This document shows, in pieces, positions 33,825 to 44,519 of a stretch of DNA of 64,000 nucleotides (position 1 is the stretch's first letter; every line of letters starts with the position of its first letter). Where the stretch lies: the NCBI GenBank assembly GCA_003550325.1, contig QKWP01000512.1, forward strand, positions 147,112-211,111, given 5' to 3'. The position numbers and the translations under genes were made by a program. The notes beneath the pieces were generated by a model. The model searched no databases. It was not told the origin of the DNA and was given only the letters and a program-made list of their open reading frames with translations. The stretch comes from Gigaspora rosea (Eukaryota > Glomeromycota > Glomeromycetes > Diversisporales > Gigasporaceae).

Positions 33825-34800
33825 CCTCGAACTGGCAGGCAAAAAGAGGAGTGAAAAAACTTGGTCTGGGTCTCAAAGTTCAGAGAATCTTGTTGCGGAT
33901 AGGTTGAAATTAAGATAAGTATATTGATTTATTTCTCCTTATAGTTCTTGTATTTAGATATATTTATTTATTCTTTATTAATCTTCACAGTTTACTCTAG
34001 TATTGTATTATGGGTGAATATCTGGTTGGTCTGGTGATAATCACGTGATTAAACAGTCTCTTGGGTCTGCAGATTTCCAATGACAGTATTGATTGAGTCT
34101 TTAATTGATTACTATGGGGATCACAGGAATTTAGAAGCTTCAGTCATGATGTGGTTATTGTTCGATATAAGAGGTAATCGATATGTTAATCAATATATGG
34201 TTTATTATAAATATGGTAAATAGATTGATAGCTAATCTCTTTTTATTCTATTTTTTATTTTTATTACTATGATTTTTGGTATTTTATTAGGGATCACATG
34301 GACAGAAGAGTATTACAACGAGCGATTTTACAAGGACGATAATTTTGTTTGGCAGTATAAAATAAGTATACATTTTTATCTATAAAAAGAAAATAGTACA
34401 AAGGGAATAAGAAGTTCTATAGCTAACACTTCTACTCTTATTTCGAAGGTTACTAACTGAACTTGAGCTAACTAAAACTACTTCAAACTTATTAGAACTA
34501 CTAGGAACTGTATGAACTACTGTTTTCTTCAATGAACTTATGGCCCTTATATACTTTTTATTACAGATTAAAAATCGATTAGATGGATTAAATTAAATCT
34601 ATGGACTCTTTTGACTCCATCAAGTCTTCTAACTCTATTGACTCTTTTGACTCTATCGAGTTACGGCTTTACTATAAATGGTAATGCTAAGATTGTATAT
34701 TTAAAAATAGAAAAGATATACATAGAAATAATAAAATTTAAAAATAGACGTTAAGCACAGCTCCATTTTTGAATATATAGATCGAATTTGTCTGTCACAA
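33825..34800 (-). repeat. Diverged LTR relic related to the 20.5-kb element
   Basis: Minus strand: the end TTGTGACAGAC (34800) is LTR-like. A TTGACTC-type word array at 34609-34665 stands where the related LTR has GTCAGATC words, and TCGAAATAAGAGTAGAAGTG at about 34445 matches the LTR's CGAAATTAGAGTAGAAGT. TCTGAACTTTGAGACCCAGA and CGAACTGGCAGGC-like words (about 33830-33895, read on the appropriate strand) match the LTR downstream part. A solo LTR is likely, since no internal region follows. Confidence 0.6.
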
Positions 34801-34802
34801 CT

Positions 34803-35140
34803 TGCATTAAGATTCTTAATGATCATAATTTTTGTGCACTAACATGCACGATCATTAAGATTCTTAATGATTATAATCAAAATTTTGTGCTTTGATATGT
34901 ACAATCATTAAGATTCTTAACAATAATAATCGTAATTTTCATGCTCTGACATACACAATTATTAAAATTCTTAATAATTAAAGTTGCATTTTACTGATGT
35001 TACAATTATTACAATCGTTAAGATTTCTTAACAATCAATTTTAATGATCATTTTTGTACATAATGTTATAATTATAACAATCGTTATGACTTCTTACCGA
35101 TCATAATTTCACTGCATTAATATTATAATCACTACAATGC
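34803..35140. repeat. Minisatellite, about 55-60-bp units, about six copies
   Basis: Units of the form ACAATCATTAAGATTCTTAA followed by TGATCATAATTTTTGTGC and a CTGACATG-like word repeat with decay from left to right. A lone unit lies at 33695-33745. AAGATTCTTAATGATCAT is partly self-complementary, so each unit can form a hairpin. Confidence 0.8.
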
Positions 35141-35699
35141 ATAGAAAGATAATAATTTGTATTTTAGTTATATAAGGGAGATAGGGGTATTGTAGACAAG
35201 AGGGTATTGTAAACAGAGCAGATATCTTACAATCTAGTGATCAGAATTCGATGATTTTTATACCATTTGAATCACTCAGAGAGACGAATCGAATGGTATA
35301 AAAATCATCTAATTCTGATTACTAGATCACAAGTTATTATTATTTATGCAAAATATAAAATTTTCTATATATTTGAATTTAATTAGTAAATCTGCAAATT
35401 TTTGCATAATAAATCTTTAATTATTTTGGGATCCCAGACCGGAACCAAAAACTCTCCCCAATGATCACCCAAACCAAAAAATAGCGCATATCAAATACAT
35501 ATAAGGGCACATAAGGGAAAGTTATTTTGTGACGCACACCAGCACCAAAATAGTGCACAGCAAGTACCACTCGATACACCACAGTAAACAAGATTAAGAG
35601 AAGACAAGGGCAAAACGTTACTATTACAAACAAGGAAAACGCACCACTTACGGGTGGAGCAGCAGACCCAAAACTTCGACCGAAGAGAGCAGTCAAGGC

Positions 35700-36261
35700 C
35701 GTACACAGAGCAGGCATGAATCCAACACCTCTGCAACAACAGCCTCAGAACTATCAGCATCAGCAAACACAGGTGGATCCGAAGTAGAACAATGCATCCG
35801 AATCAAGAACCGCCAAAAAACTTCGTTGTGACAACTCTGCGGACATTACAGAAGAAACTACGCGAGAAAGTGGTCAAAACGGCTCACCCCTGTCAACACA
35901 TCACCTGACCAACCACCAGAGCACAGAAAATGCACTATCGATCAACCCGGTTGGAGACAATAATCAGATATGCACGATTATCAATAGCGTAAACACTACT
36001 ATTACCATAAACAGCAGCCCCACGTACTTACCCAGTACAGAGACCAGCTCAAACATGAATGTGCAGGAACCGCACATGCAAGACCTGGTGATACCCCAGA
36101 CCGCCAGCATCAGTATGCACAGTCTCCAATACCCTGAACCTGATGGAAACAGGGTCGAGGAATCCAAGACATGGAAAACATGGAACTATGCATCAGTACA
36201 CCATCCACAATCAGAAGCCGCGCAAGTACCCCAACACCAAAACCGACCTACAGTTAGGTAA
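35700..36261 (+). pseudogene. LINE ORF1 N-terminal, Gln/Ser/Thr-rich segment
   Basis: Low-complexity coding: MNPTPLQQQPQNYQHQQTQ in one frame (from 35716), then a long open reading (LSTHHLTNHQSTENALSIN, PTYLPSTETSSNMNVQEPH) to a TAG at 36259. Likely the disordered N-terminal part of the ORF1 protein, which in LINEs forms the RNA-binding particle. No RRM or coiled coil was recognised. At least one frameshift lies near 35790-35830. Confidence 0.5.
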
Positions 36262-36405
36262 CAGCACGAGGCAGAAAATATAACCAGATGGACATAGACC
36301 AAATAGAACAGTTGACAAGTGGGCCACTAAAATCAGAGGGCAGCAATCCCGGGCCACTTCGATATTAAGCTGTGGCACTATGACCGGATAATCAAGGCAC
36401 TTGAA

Positions 36406-38046
36406 ACAAAAGAGGGAGTAGAAGAGCTGGCAGCCTATAAATTCGCCACTTAACCATTACTATGCACCCATACGCCTGCAGTGAAACAAAAATTTATACA
36501 TCGGGACACCACCTTTTTCCTCACCTTCACCAGAGCCAACAAGTATAAACACATGCACCAATTGGAGTATGAATCAGAATTAAAGACATGCATGCAATGG
36601 TATAAGGAAATCAATAATGTGGCCATCAATGATAGACAAACAAGAACACAGATCCACACAAAATTAAGACTAAAAATAGCAGCTGATTATCTGATCAGCT
36701 TGGACTTTAACAAAATGAACACTACTACCATAGCCAAAATAGTACAATACTGCAGGGGTTTCATGCAACACAAGTCAAAACTAGAATTTGATGAGATGCG
36801 AAGAGCTATTTCAGATGCATTCACTGACACACTCGCAGACCTGACTGCATCTCCAGACGGAATACTAAATGAAATAAGAGAGGAGCTTCCTTTTGAACTT
36901 CCTATCCACGATAGAGCAAACACCAGACCACTAGTTCTGGCACTTCGTAGGCTATACAAATTCGACAAACTCCCAAATAACTACTTTAAAAGACGCTACA
37001 CACTTCCACAAGACCCCCAAGACCTAGTGCAGCCACTAAAGCGCTTATTCTCTATAACTGACTGGAAACAACTACGAGACTCTCTAATTATCGGGCAGAG
37101 CTTAAAAAATATTACGAACTAAGGGAAAAAATTCCAGCTGCATATTTTAACCTTCCACCCAAGGAGCCCAAACTGCCACCACTCCCCACCACTTATCAAG
37201 AATTAGACCGCTCTATAAGACACCTTTTCCCAATAGACTTATCAAAAGACAATAGCCTGAAAACTGCCACCGAACAACTCAGGAAGTTATATAAGTTCAA
37301 ATACCTACCCAACGACTTTATTAAGCCAAAACCTAGATTACTAAATGATCCAAAGAAGATAAAAACTACAGTACAGTTTACATTCCCAATTGAGGACGAC
37401 CCTACTGTAAGAAAATTCGATGAAGAAATTAGGCCTAATTACTACTTCACTCTACCACTTCCCGCTAATATTATGACTGCTAACCCACTGACAAGCCCGC
37501 CTTACCTGCTGACCCACAACAGATAACTGGGTACCACTTGACTATCCCAATTTCAACCCCAAACAGCTCACAGACACTGCAAGACTACTACGCCAACACT
37601 ACTACTTCACTAAAATCCCAGATAGCTGGATTGACATAATACCTGTGCAACAAACCCCCGCAGCTACTACTCATGGCAACGATAATAAACTCATCTTTCC
37701 AGATACTGTAGATGAGATTAAGCAGATCTTGATTGCAGGAAAGGAAGACAAGACAGACATCCAAGAGATAGAATTACCCATTACTACGCACGCTCAATTT
37801 GCACAAACCTTAAAACTTCTGATAGACCATTTTAGCTTTAATGGAATTCCTAATCATATTATAACCTTTTGCCGCTCCCTGCACTGTCATGGGAAATTTT
37901 TAAATTATAATAATAACATGCAATCAAACCTACCCATAGACATTTCACCACTGCATACTACATCTGAACACACAACCACTATACAAACCTATTGGCTGAA
38001 ATACAAATCAGCACACACAACGTACAAGGTATTAACAAAACATTGA
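36406..38046 (+). pseudogene. LINE ORF1 main part with repeated LRxLYxFxxLPN modules
   Basis: Three consecutive frames (about 36406-37122, 37099-37526, 37527-38046) read as one protein. It contains four copies of a short module: ALRRLYKFDKLPNNYFK (about 36937), QLRKLYKFKYLPNDFIK (about 37274), LLRQHYYFTKIPDSWID (about 37580) and LKLLIDHFSFNGIPNHIIT (about 37810). A proline-rich linker and a charged helix follow each copy (for example LPQDPQDLVQPLKRLFSIT). No known ORF1 fold is recognised. The end of this frame (to 38046) overlaps the endonuclease start at 37992, so ORF1 and ORF2 could overlap by about 55 nt or be joined. Breaks: a TAA at 36452 and frameshifts near 37110 and 37526. Confidence 0.6.
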
Positions 38047-38723
38047 AGCTACAAACCTGGCTAGAATTTTGCTATAACCAAGGCCTTCACATTATCAGCA
38101 TGACTGAAACAAAGCTCGCAGAGTTGAAGACTACTCACCTGCAACTCACAAATCCCTACTACAATATTTACACCTCTAATAATGATAGCACAACTGCAAA
38201 GAAACAAGAGGCCTGCAGGGGCATGGCAATTGCTGTTTACAAACCTCTCTAACCATACATACATGATATACAAACTCTGCCCGGTACTGCCATCTTCATA
38301 GACTTCTTTTTTCCTGGTAACCAGAAACTAAGGGTTATATCAGTATATCTACCTACCAATGATATCGCGCTTAACAACCAGACCCAACAGACCACCACAG
38401 AGTGGATCAAATATGCCAGTGCTCACAATTATGACATTATAACCCTTAGGGATTTTAATGAGGATATACGCAGAAAAAAGTTTAAAACCTTACCGGTCTT
38501 TAGGGCGATGGCAGATAAAGGCATGACCAACCTCTTACAATATTTTGATATCGAGGACGATACCTGGTCACGAGGGCAAAAAAGCAGTCAAATCAACCAC
38601 ATCTGGATCACACAGAACCTACTCCCTGCGGTCTCAAAGCCACAAGTAGTGGACGCAGAATTAATTACCAACAGTGACCACAAAATTATTTCAACCACAT
38701 GGTACCCTAGGAAGCACATATAA
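37992..38723 (+). pseudogene. LINE endonuclease (EEP) domain
   Basis: Motifs of the exonuclease-endonuclease-phosphatase fold in order: ISTHNVQGINK (Asn of motif I), ISMTETKL (metal-binding Glu), RVISVYLPTND, TLRDFNEDI (the family's GDFN), SSQINHIWI (usually Ser-x-Ile-Asp-x-x-Trp) and NSDHKIISTTW (catalytic Asp-His). A TAA at 38250 splits the domain but the frame continues. The Asp of SxIDxxW is replaced by Asn, a one-base change (GAC to AAC). Confidence 0.85.
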
Positions 38724-39466
38724 CAGTACCATGCTGCTAAAAAGAAAAGATCAATCTACCTGTACAAAGAAATGACTAGTGATGCCTGGCAAGAATTCGC
38801 ACACAAGACCAGCGCACTCTTGCAGTGCAGCGAGCTTGATCCAACAACACATATTGACTCAGAAAATAAATTAAACAGGTTCTGGAATATCCTTGAACAA
38901 GCAATAAAGCAGGCTGCGGATGAGAATATCCCAAAAACCAAAGTCAGCCCCAAGACTTTTTATGCCTTCTCCAAGAAAGCCACGAAGCACTACAGAGAGT
39001 TAACACTCTGATCAGAATATTTCAAACAGCGGAAACTGATATGCTATGCTTTGACACAATAAAAAAGGAAATCAACGCAATTAACACGTTGGAATCGATA
39101 CAAATCTCGGAACCACCGATGGACCTTGAGACACATCCGGCTTTAAAACAGTACTGCTCGATATTAAAACAACATCAAAAGGCAATATATCAGGCAAGGA
39201 AGATCGAGAACAATACTGCTCATAAGCACAAAATGGAATACCATATTAGCAAGCGATACTTGAACTTCTCACAGAATACTACAAAAATGATCAATAGTGT
39301 TCTGCAGAAGCACACAGACCCCGTTATTCTAGAAAACATCAAATGAGATGACACGGTCATAACAGAGCCAAGAGAAATAAAGGAGGAAATAAGAAAACAT
39401 TACGAGAACTGGACTAGGCATAATCCAGCAGACCCCAATCTCTGGCCGCAATGGAAGGACATGTAG

Positions 39467-40825
39467 GAGCCACAATCGAAGATTGATGCTCAGTGGTACC
39501 AAGGAATATCTGATTCCATCACACTGCAAGAACTTACAGAGACAATCCAAGAGTCACCTACAGGAAAGGCCACGGGACCCCAGGCCATATCCAATGAAAT
39601 GCTAAAACACCTAGATGAACGTGCCGTAAGCACACTACTAAATATTTATAATGCTTGTATAGCCCTCAGAACAATTCCTAAAGCATGGAAGAGAAGTAAC
39701 ATCTACTCAATATCAAAGAAACACCGGTTCTCTGGATCACTAAGCGACACTAGGCCAATAACCCTACTTGAGCATTCTAGGAAAGTTTTCACCAAAATTA
39801 TTACCAAACATCTAAACTCGATTCTCTGTAAATATCCCATCCTCCACAAGAGCAACCATGTAGTTCTACCCAATACATCGACTGAAATCCCAATAGCAAC
39901 CATTATGCATATAATAGAAGATGCACACGTATCCAACAAAGAGCTCTGGCTACTAAGCCTGGACATGTCAAAGGCATATGACTCTGTTCATATTCCCTTA
40001 CTTACCAAAGCCCTACTTCGCATTAAAGTCCCTGCCAATATAGTACACCTTATTACTAAAATTTTCACTAACTGGAGCAACTCAGTCATCACACACTTAG
40101 AAAACACAGCAACATATCCAGTACATGATGGCATCGATCAGGGGGAGACCATCGCCCCACTTCTATGGTGCATTTACTACGATCCCCTACTAACATGTAT
40201 CTATCAACAAACTCACGCCTACCAGATGTACACAGTTTACAAGCAACAGAATAAAGAAAAGTACTTACAACTAGACACACCCGTCCTCATGTACATGGAC
40301 AACACAATCTGGATCGCCCGATCACAAGCTGAACTACAAAAAACACTCAAAATAGCCACCTCATTCTTTGCATTAACCAATATCAAAGTCAACCCAAACA
40401 AGTTAGTTCTCACAACACTTTACACACAAACACAGAACCCACAAATAGAATTTAGAAGAGAATATATACCGGCATTACAGCAATCAGGAGGTTTCAGGTT
40501 CCTGAGATGTTGGTACTCCTTAACAAAGAATCAAGCCTTTACAATTAAGACAATCAGGGAAGAGGCATGCAATGCTATACGCAGGGTCCGTAATGCTAGA
40601 CTAATGGCCAAACAGGCGATATATATCATCAACATGGTAATCCTAGCAAGGGTGGCTTACAGAGTCCAGAACGTGGTCCTTCCTGCAACAATAAGTGAAA
40701 AGATCACAAGTCAATACGTCACAGCCGTTAAGCATAAAGCTAGCATAGCCCAAATGGTACCAACATCACTGTTACTGCACCATCAAATATACGGGTTGAG
40801 AACAATTTCTGACATACAAGTGTAA
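39467..40825 (+). pseudogene. LINE reverse transcriptase domain, 452 codons open
   Basis: The longest intact frame in the window. Motifs: ESPTGKATGPQAISNEMLK (start of RT), NIYSISKKHRFSGSLSDTRP (motif 1-2), LLSLDMSKAYDSVHIPLL (motif A with catalytic Asp), HDGIDQGETIAPLLWCIYYD (motif B), VLMYMDNTIWIA (motif C) and a thumb region (RFLRCWYSLTKNQAF). Motif C normally ends Asp-Asp; here it is Tyr-Met-Asp-Asn, the codon at 40301 being AAC instead of GAC/GAT. If real, this would abolish polymerase activity even without the stops elsewhere. The frame closes with TAA at 40823. Confidence 0.92.
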
Positions 40826-42053
40826 CAGTATGCAGCGGCGCTACAACGACAAATAAATCACAGAAACTTCCAAAAATCCTCAATAAAAATACATCTACAG
40901 CAGATCCAAAATGCAGCTCGAACCAATAAATTGGTACTTGAAGAAAATTTTATACTTACCCAAGTAGAAACAGCATGCCACAAACAAAAAGTTAATCAAC
41001 CTCACACAGTTCCACATATCCTTCTACAATAGCCAAAACCGGTGGCCAATCCCAATGCCTGACCATGGGACTCCAATAGACACGATCGTCAAAGAGCTGC
41101 CCAGGCCAAACCATATCAAAAGCAAATTGAACAGGCTTAACTTATCTTTCATTGAACAATGCACTACATACAAAAATGATGACATGCTATTCTGGTTCCA
41201 ACTGCCGCACAACACCAAATATATACCAAGAGGAAGGGAACCTAGATGGTACCAACTATTGACTGAGACAATTTGCCAGCAGCTCCGGACCACCCTCAAA
41301 GATAACTTCATAACACTGAATCCATATACATACAAAGATAGGCCGACACAAAAAGCTGAATGGGCAATAGAAAGATCTTGTAATACTAAGTTTGTAGGCC
41401 AAATCTCGTCGATAAAGAACAATAACGCTGTGATGAATCACTGGACAATAGACAGAGCAACATCCCAACTCCACCTCTGCGCAGACTGCTACCAAAACAA
41501 CCCGCTACTAGGAAAGAAAAAATGCACGAGAAGGATCCACATAAGTAGCCTTGCGGCAATAATTGTGAACAGCAAAAAAAGAATAAGAGCAAGTGTCGTA
41601 GACCTTATGCAAATAGAGAAAGCAAAACCGATAAGCAAAACACCATTGCACATCAGCTTAAAAATAAATTACATAGACAAATTAATAAAGGACAATGAAA
41701 CCAAGAACATACTAGAGGAAGTTCAAAGCAAACTGAGGAAACAAAAAACAGCCGTACTCCATCTAGTACCCCAACAATGCAAGATCGAAAAAGTAATAGA
41801 GGAAGTTATCACGTGCAGTATCCTTGCGCTAGACTACCGAATGCATATATCAACACCAAACTGGCCAACGACAACCAGGAAACTCATAGCAGCTCTAATA
41901 CATATAGCCCTAATGCTTCCCAAAAAGGTGAAAGTTCTAGTCATTACAATGAAAAAGCACTTTGCAAACATGGCCAGGGCAATTTATGAGACCCCGGTAC
42001 ATGCTTTACATACACTATACAATAAGACTTATGGACCCAGTTGGTTGACATAG
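40826..42053 (+). pseudogene. LINE C-terminal region with RNase-H-like remnant
   Basis: Open 41031-42053 and, with a stop, from 40826. The segment ISTPNWPTTTRKLIAALIHI followed by ALMLPKKVKVLVITMKK has the layout of the RNase H motif pair (T-R-x-E-L-x-A-I ... V-x-I-x-T-D-S), but the Glu and Asp positions are Lys/Leu and Met, so catalysis is not expected. Upstream, LHLCADCYQNNPLLGKKKC contains a CX2CX10C pattern of unknown role. Confidence 0.6.
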
Positions 42054-42205
42054 CGAACACTTATAGCCTGAAAGGACCTAATCTTCGTTTTTGAACATGA
42101 CCCACAATTGAAAGTATTACTTCTTGGAGCGACACCATTCATCAAAACCGAGATACAACACACTGACCTATGCCTACCTGGATGTGAATACCAATCGAAC
42201 ACAAC

Positions 42206-42952
42206 ATGCGTAGGTTCTGTCGACATATCCAAAATGCTACCCACATCGCCCAATGGCAAGCACAAATAAACCTATTATGCTGGGATCCGATGTGTAAGGA
42301 TGCAAACTGGGAAGCCTTTTATGATTATATAAATTTCCGGTGCTCGCCGACAACCAGGGAGACCAATCCCAAATATGATAAACTAAAGGCCTTCAAGCTG
42401 AAACTGCTAATGGAGGAACTCCCCACAATGGAGGTCCTACATAAATGAAACCCGAAGAAATACCCAACGCCTCTCTGCTGTCGATGCCAAAACACTATCA
42501 AAAGCAACTACCACCTCCTAACATGCAATAGTAATACCACCAGCATATGGAAGATTATATCCGAAACAGTAGATAAACAACTCATAAAATATAAGGCCCA
42601 TTCGAAATCCAGGGAACACTACTTAACAGCAGCTATTACACGCCATATAGGTACCACAAACCTACAATCAGAGGCCAGTAGGGTAACGCTCGGAATACTG
42701 CCGGCAGCTATAACCCAAGAGATTAATAAAGTGGCTAAAGTGCCCTGTTCAAAACAAAACCTAGCCATCTTACTTGTGTACAAGATCACACAGAGGATAT
42801 ACGAGGAAATTTGGTTACCACGGTGCCAGGTTCGACCAGAAGCATCCGGGCAAGGGTCCCAGGTCGGGAACAACGTGCGCAATGCCAGAACGGCCTCTGC
42901 GGTCATAACGAATCACACTGCGAGCAGACATATAAACGGAACGTACAAATAA
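42206..42952 (+). pseudogene. LINE ORF2 C-terminal CCHC knuckle and tail
   Basis: After frame changes, CRCQNTIKSNYHLLTC at about 42483-42530 gives CX2CX8HX4C, the spacing typical for the C-terminal knuckle of LINE ORF2 proteins. The same frame continues through LPAAITQEINKVAKVPCSK to the TAA at 42950. Before the knuckle (42206-42448) a second frame carries QAQINLLCWDPMCKDANWE and FKLKLLMEELPTMEVLHK. Confidence 0.7.
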
Positions 42953-43191
42953 AACTTGAAAAATAGCAGCACCTCTTTGTGAGATACAGCACCTCACCAA
43001 ACTTTATTAATATAATCGTAGACTGGGCGGGGGATTTGACCCTGCTTAGCAAAGTATGGGTCGTGGGTAAAGCAGCCCAAGTTTCAGTTTTTAGATAGAA
43101 ATATATAGCACATAGTGTAACATAGTCTATAAATGTACCCATATATTTACTTAATAAAGAAAATGAGGCAAGAACTCGCTTTAAAAAAAAA
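42953..43191 (+). other. LINE 3' UTR and A tail
   Basis: About 230 bp without coding, including a GC-rich segment (43017-43075, GACTGGGCGGGGGATTTGAC and onwards) that could be the RT recognition structure. The element ends with AATAAAGAAAATGAGG and a short A run before the target duplication. Confidence 0.6.
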
Positions 43192-43547
43192 AATTATTTT
43201 GGGATCCTATAATTGGATTTTAACAATTTTGTGCTTGTTAGAATCATCTTACTAAGATAGTCATTTTGGTAGTAAAAACATCAAAAACGGGCCAGTAGAT
43301 CAAAAATTATCCACTGTGTCCACAATACTCCTTTTCTCTAAAATTTAGTTTTTATGTTCTATTTTGTGTACTAATTATTTATATCTAAACTATATATGAT
43401 ATAAAGATTTTTTTACAGTAATTTATTCATTATTAAGCATAGTTCAAATAATAAAAATTGTATAAAAATCTATTTGATTATTAAAAAGTTTTATTAGTAG
43501 AAACTTTAACCTGTTCACAATACCACCATCTCCCTTATATTTATATA

Positions 43548-43690
43548 TTGTTAAATTTTTTCTTAGTATATTAAGAAGTTTTTTTTCTTAACATATATAT
43601 AATTATATATTATATAAATATTAAAGGTTCTGGACCTCTTATTAATAATTTTATTTACCTGCTTAAAACTATTTTAGTTTAATTTTATTT
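43548..43690 (+). repeat. Old dispersed repeat, copy B
   Basis: Same order of words as 33300-33480 (AATATTAAAGGTTCTGGACC, CTTAAAACTATTTTA). Confidence 0.6.
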
Positions 43691-44500
43691 TATATTTTTT
43701 TATTTCTTTAGCAGATCTCGCCATTGCTTGATATGTATAAATAAATGAATTCTAAAGTACAATACAAAGGTTGACTATTATCTGACATCATTCGGTTACT
43801 TCTTACAGTACCTAAATGTAATTCACTGTACTAACTTATGGATAAGTTAGAGTTGAATATTGCTCTGCCTATAAGCTAAGCCAAAAGGGATTTTTACCCT
43901 TTTGGATCTAACTGCACACTGCCTTAGTCCATAATTCAAAAATTTTTTTTCTTTCACCAGATTTCCCGAATTATATACTTCTTAGCTTCCTTCTTCACTT
44001 TGCTTTTTTAAGAGCTTGCAGGCTACTTCTTTTTTTTGTGTTTGGTTCTGTGGGTTTGAGTTTCTCCCTTTGCCTTTGTTTGGCTTTCCTTGTAATGCCT
44101 TCTTTTTCCCTATAAAATCACACTTTTACAGCAGGCTTTCCAAATAAAATCATAAAAGCTATTCCATGCTATGTGCATTAAAGTTATACCTCTATATAAT
44201 TACCAAAATAGGGCATGACCAACTTGTGATTATAGAGGTCTAACTGTATGTAGATTCAACAAGAACCAAACACTATCTACTCACTTACTATTGTATATTT
44301 TAAGTATTTTATTAACTAATAATTTGGTTATACTCTCAAATCGAATTGCTATATATCATTTTTGCAAATCGAAGCCAAATCAAATTTATCTACAGTACTT
44401 TTTTTAATTCTACAGAAATTGAGCTAGTACTATTAGAAAAACATAGATATTTGTTTTCTGTTTTTTTATATTGTTCATTAGATTGCACACCAGGAGCAAA
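43691..44500. other. Intergenic, with one mini-MITE
   Basis: Contains a short hairpin (CCAAAAGGGATTTTTACCCTTTTGG at 43881-43905, arms only) and a 66-bp TIR element at 44183-44248 (TTATACCTCTATATAATTAC and, reversed, TACAGTTAGACCTCTATAAT). A pyrimidine-rich stretch at 44000-44110 is unassigned. Confidence 0.45.
44183..44248. mobile_element. 66-bp TA-type mini-MITE
   Basis: Left ACCTCTATATAATTAC, right GTGATTATAGAGGTCTAACT-GTA; the right tip matches the CAGT-(Y)-AGACCTCT terminus of the TA-duplicating family. Confidence 0.5.
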
Positions 44501-44519
44501 CCCTTTTACTAAATACTGA

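Larger units (their letters stand above)
37992..42952 (+). pseudogene. LINE ORF2 (endonuclease-RT-RNase H-CCHC), broken
   Basis: The enzyme that nicks the target and copies LINE RNA into it. Read across frames it is about 1650 residues: apurinic-like endonuclease (37992-38723), connector (38730-39463), reverse transcriptase (39467-40825), a C-terminal region with an RNase-H-like remnant (about 40826-42053), and a CCHC knuckle (about 42470-42520) with a basic tail ending at a TAA at 42950. Stops at 38250, 38721, 39009, 39344, 39464, 40823 and 42051 and frameshifts near 42055, 42270 and 42450 show decay. Domain order matches LINEs that carry an RNase H domain after RT. Individual domains are listed separately. 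Confidence 0.88.
35435..43191 (+). mobile_element. Near full-length LINE retrotransposon, 7.76 kb
   Basis: Flanked by the perfect 16-bp target duplication AATTATTTTGGGATCC (35419-35434 and 43192-43207) with a short A run at the 3' end. It contains an ORF1-like region, then ORF2 with apurinic-type endonuclease, reverse transcriptase, RNase-H-like and CCHC parts. The 5' end begins CAGACCGGAACC and is followed by about 250 bp without clear coding. Composition (plus strand rich in A and C, poor in G) contrasts with the host DNA. Frameshifts and stops are few for 7.7 kb and the duplication is exact, so the insertion is fairly young but already inactive. Confidence 0.93.
35172..43540. mobile_element. 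TAAGGGAGAT-family TIR element, split by a LINE
   Basis: Left TIR TAAGGGAGATAGGGGTATTG at 35173, right TIR (reversed) TAAGGGAGATGGTGGTATTG ending 43539. The left half (35172-35434) holds a hairpin of about 105 bp (35225-35335) whose arms run AATCTAGTGATCAGAATTCG...CATTCGATTCGTCTC. The right half resumes at 43192. Without the LINE the element is about 600 bp. Relics: 7632-8108 and 25721-25961. Confidence 0.85.

Noticed and set aside
35421-43142. Many minus-strand frames over the LINE (for example 41024-41422, 42619-42906)
   Set aside because: All lie opposite recognised LINE domains and have no family match of their own.
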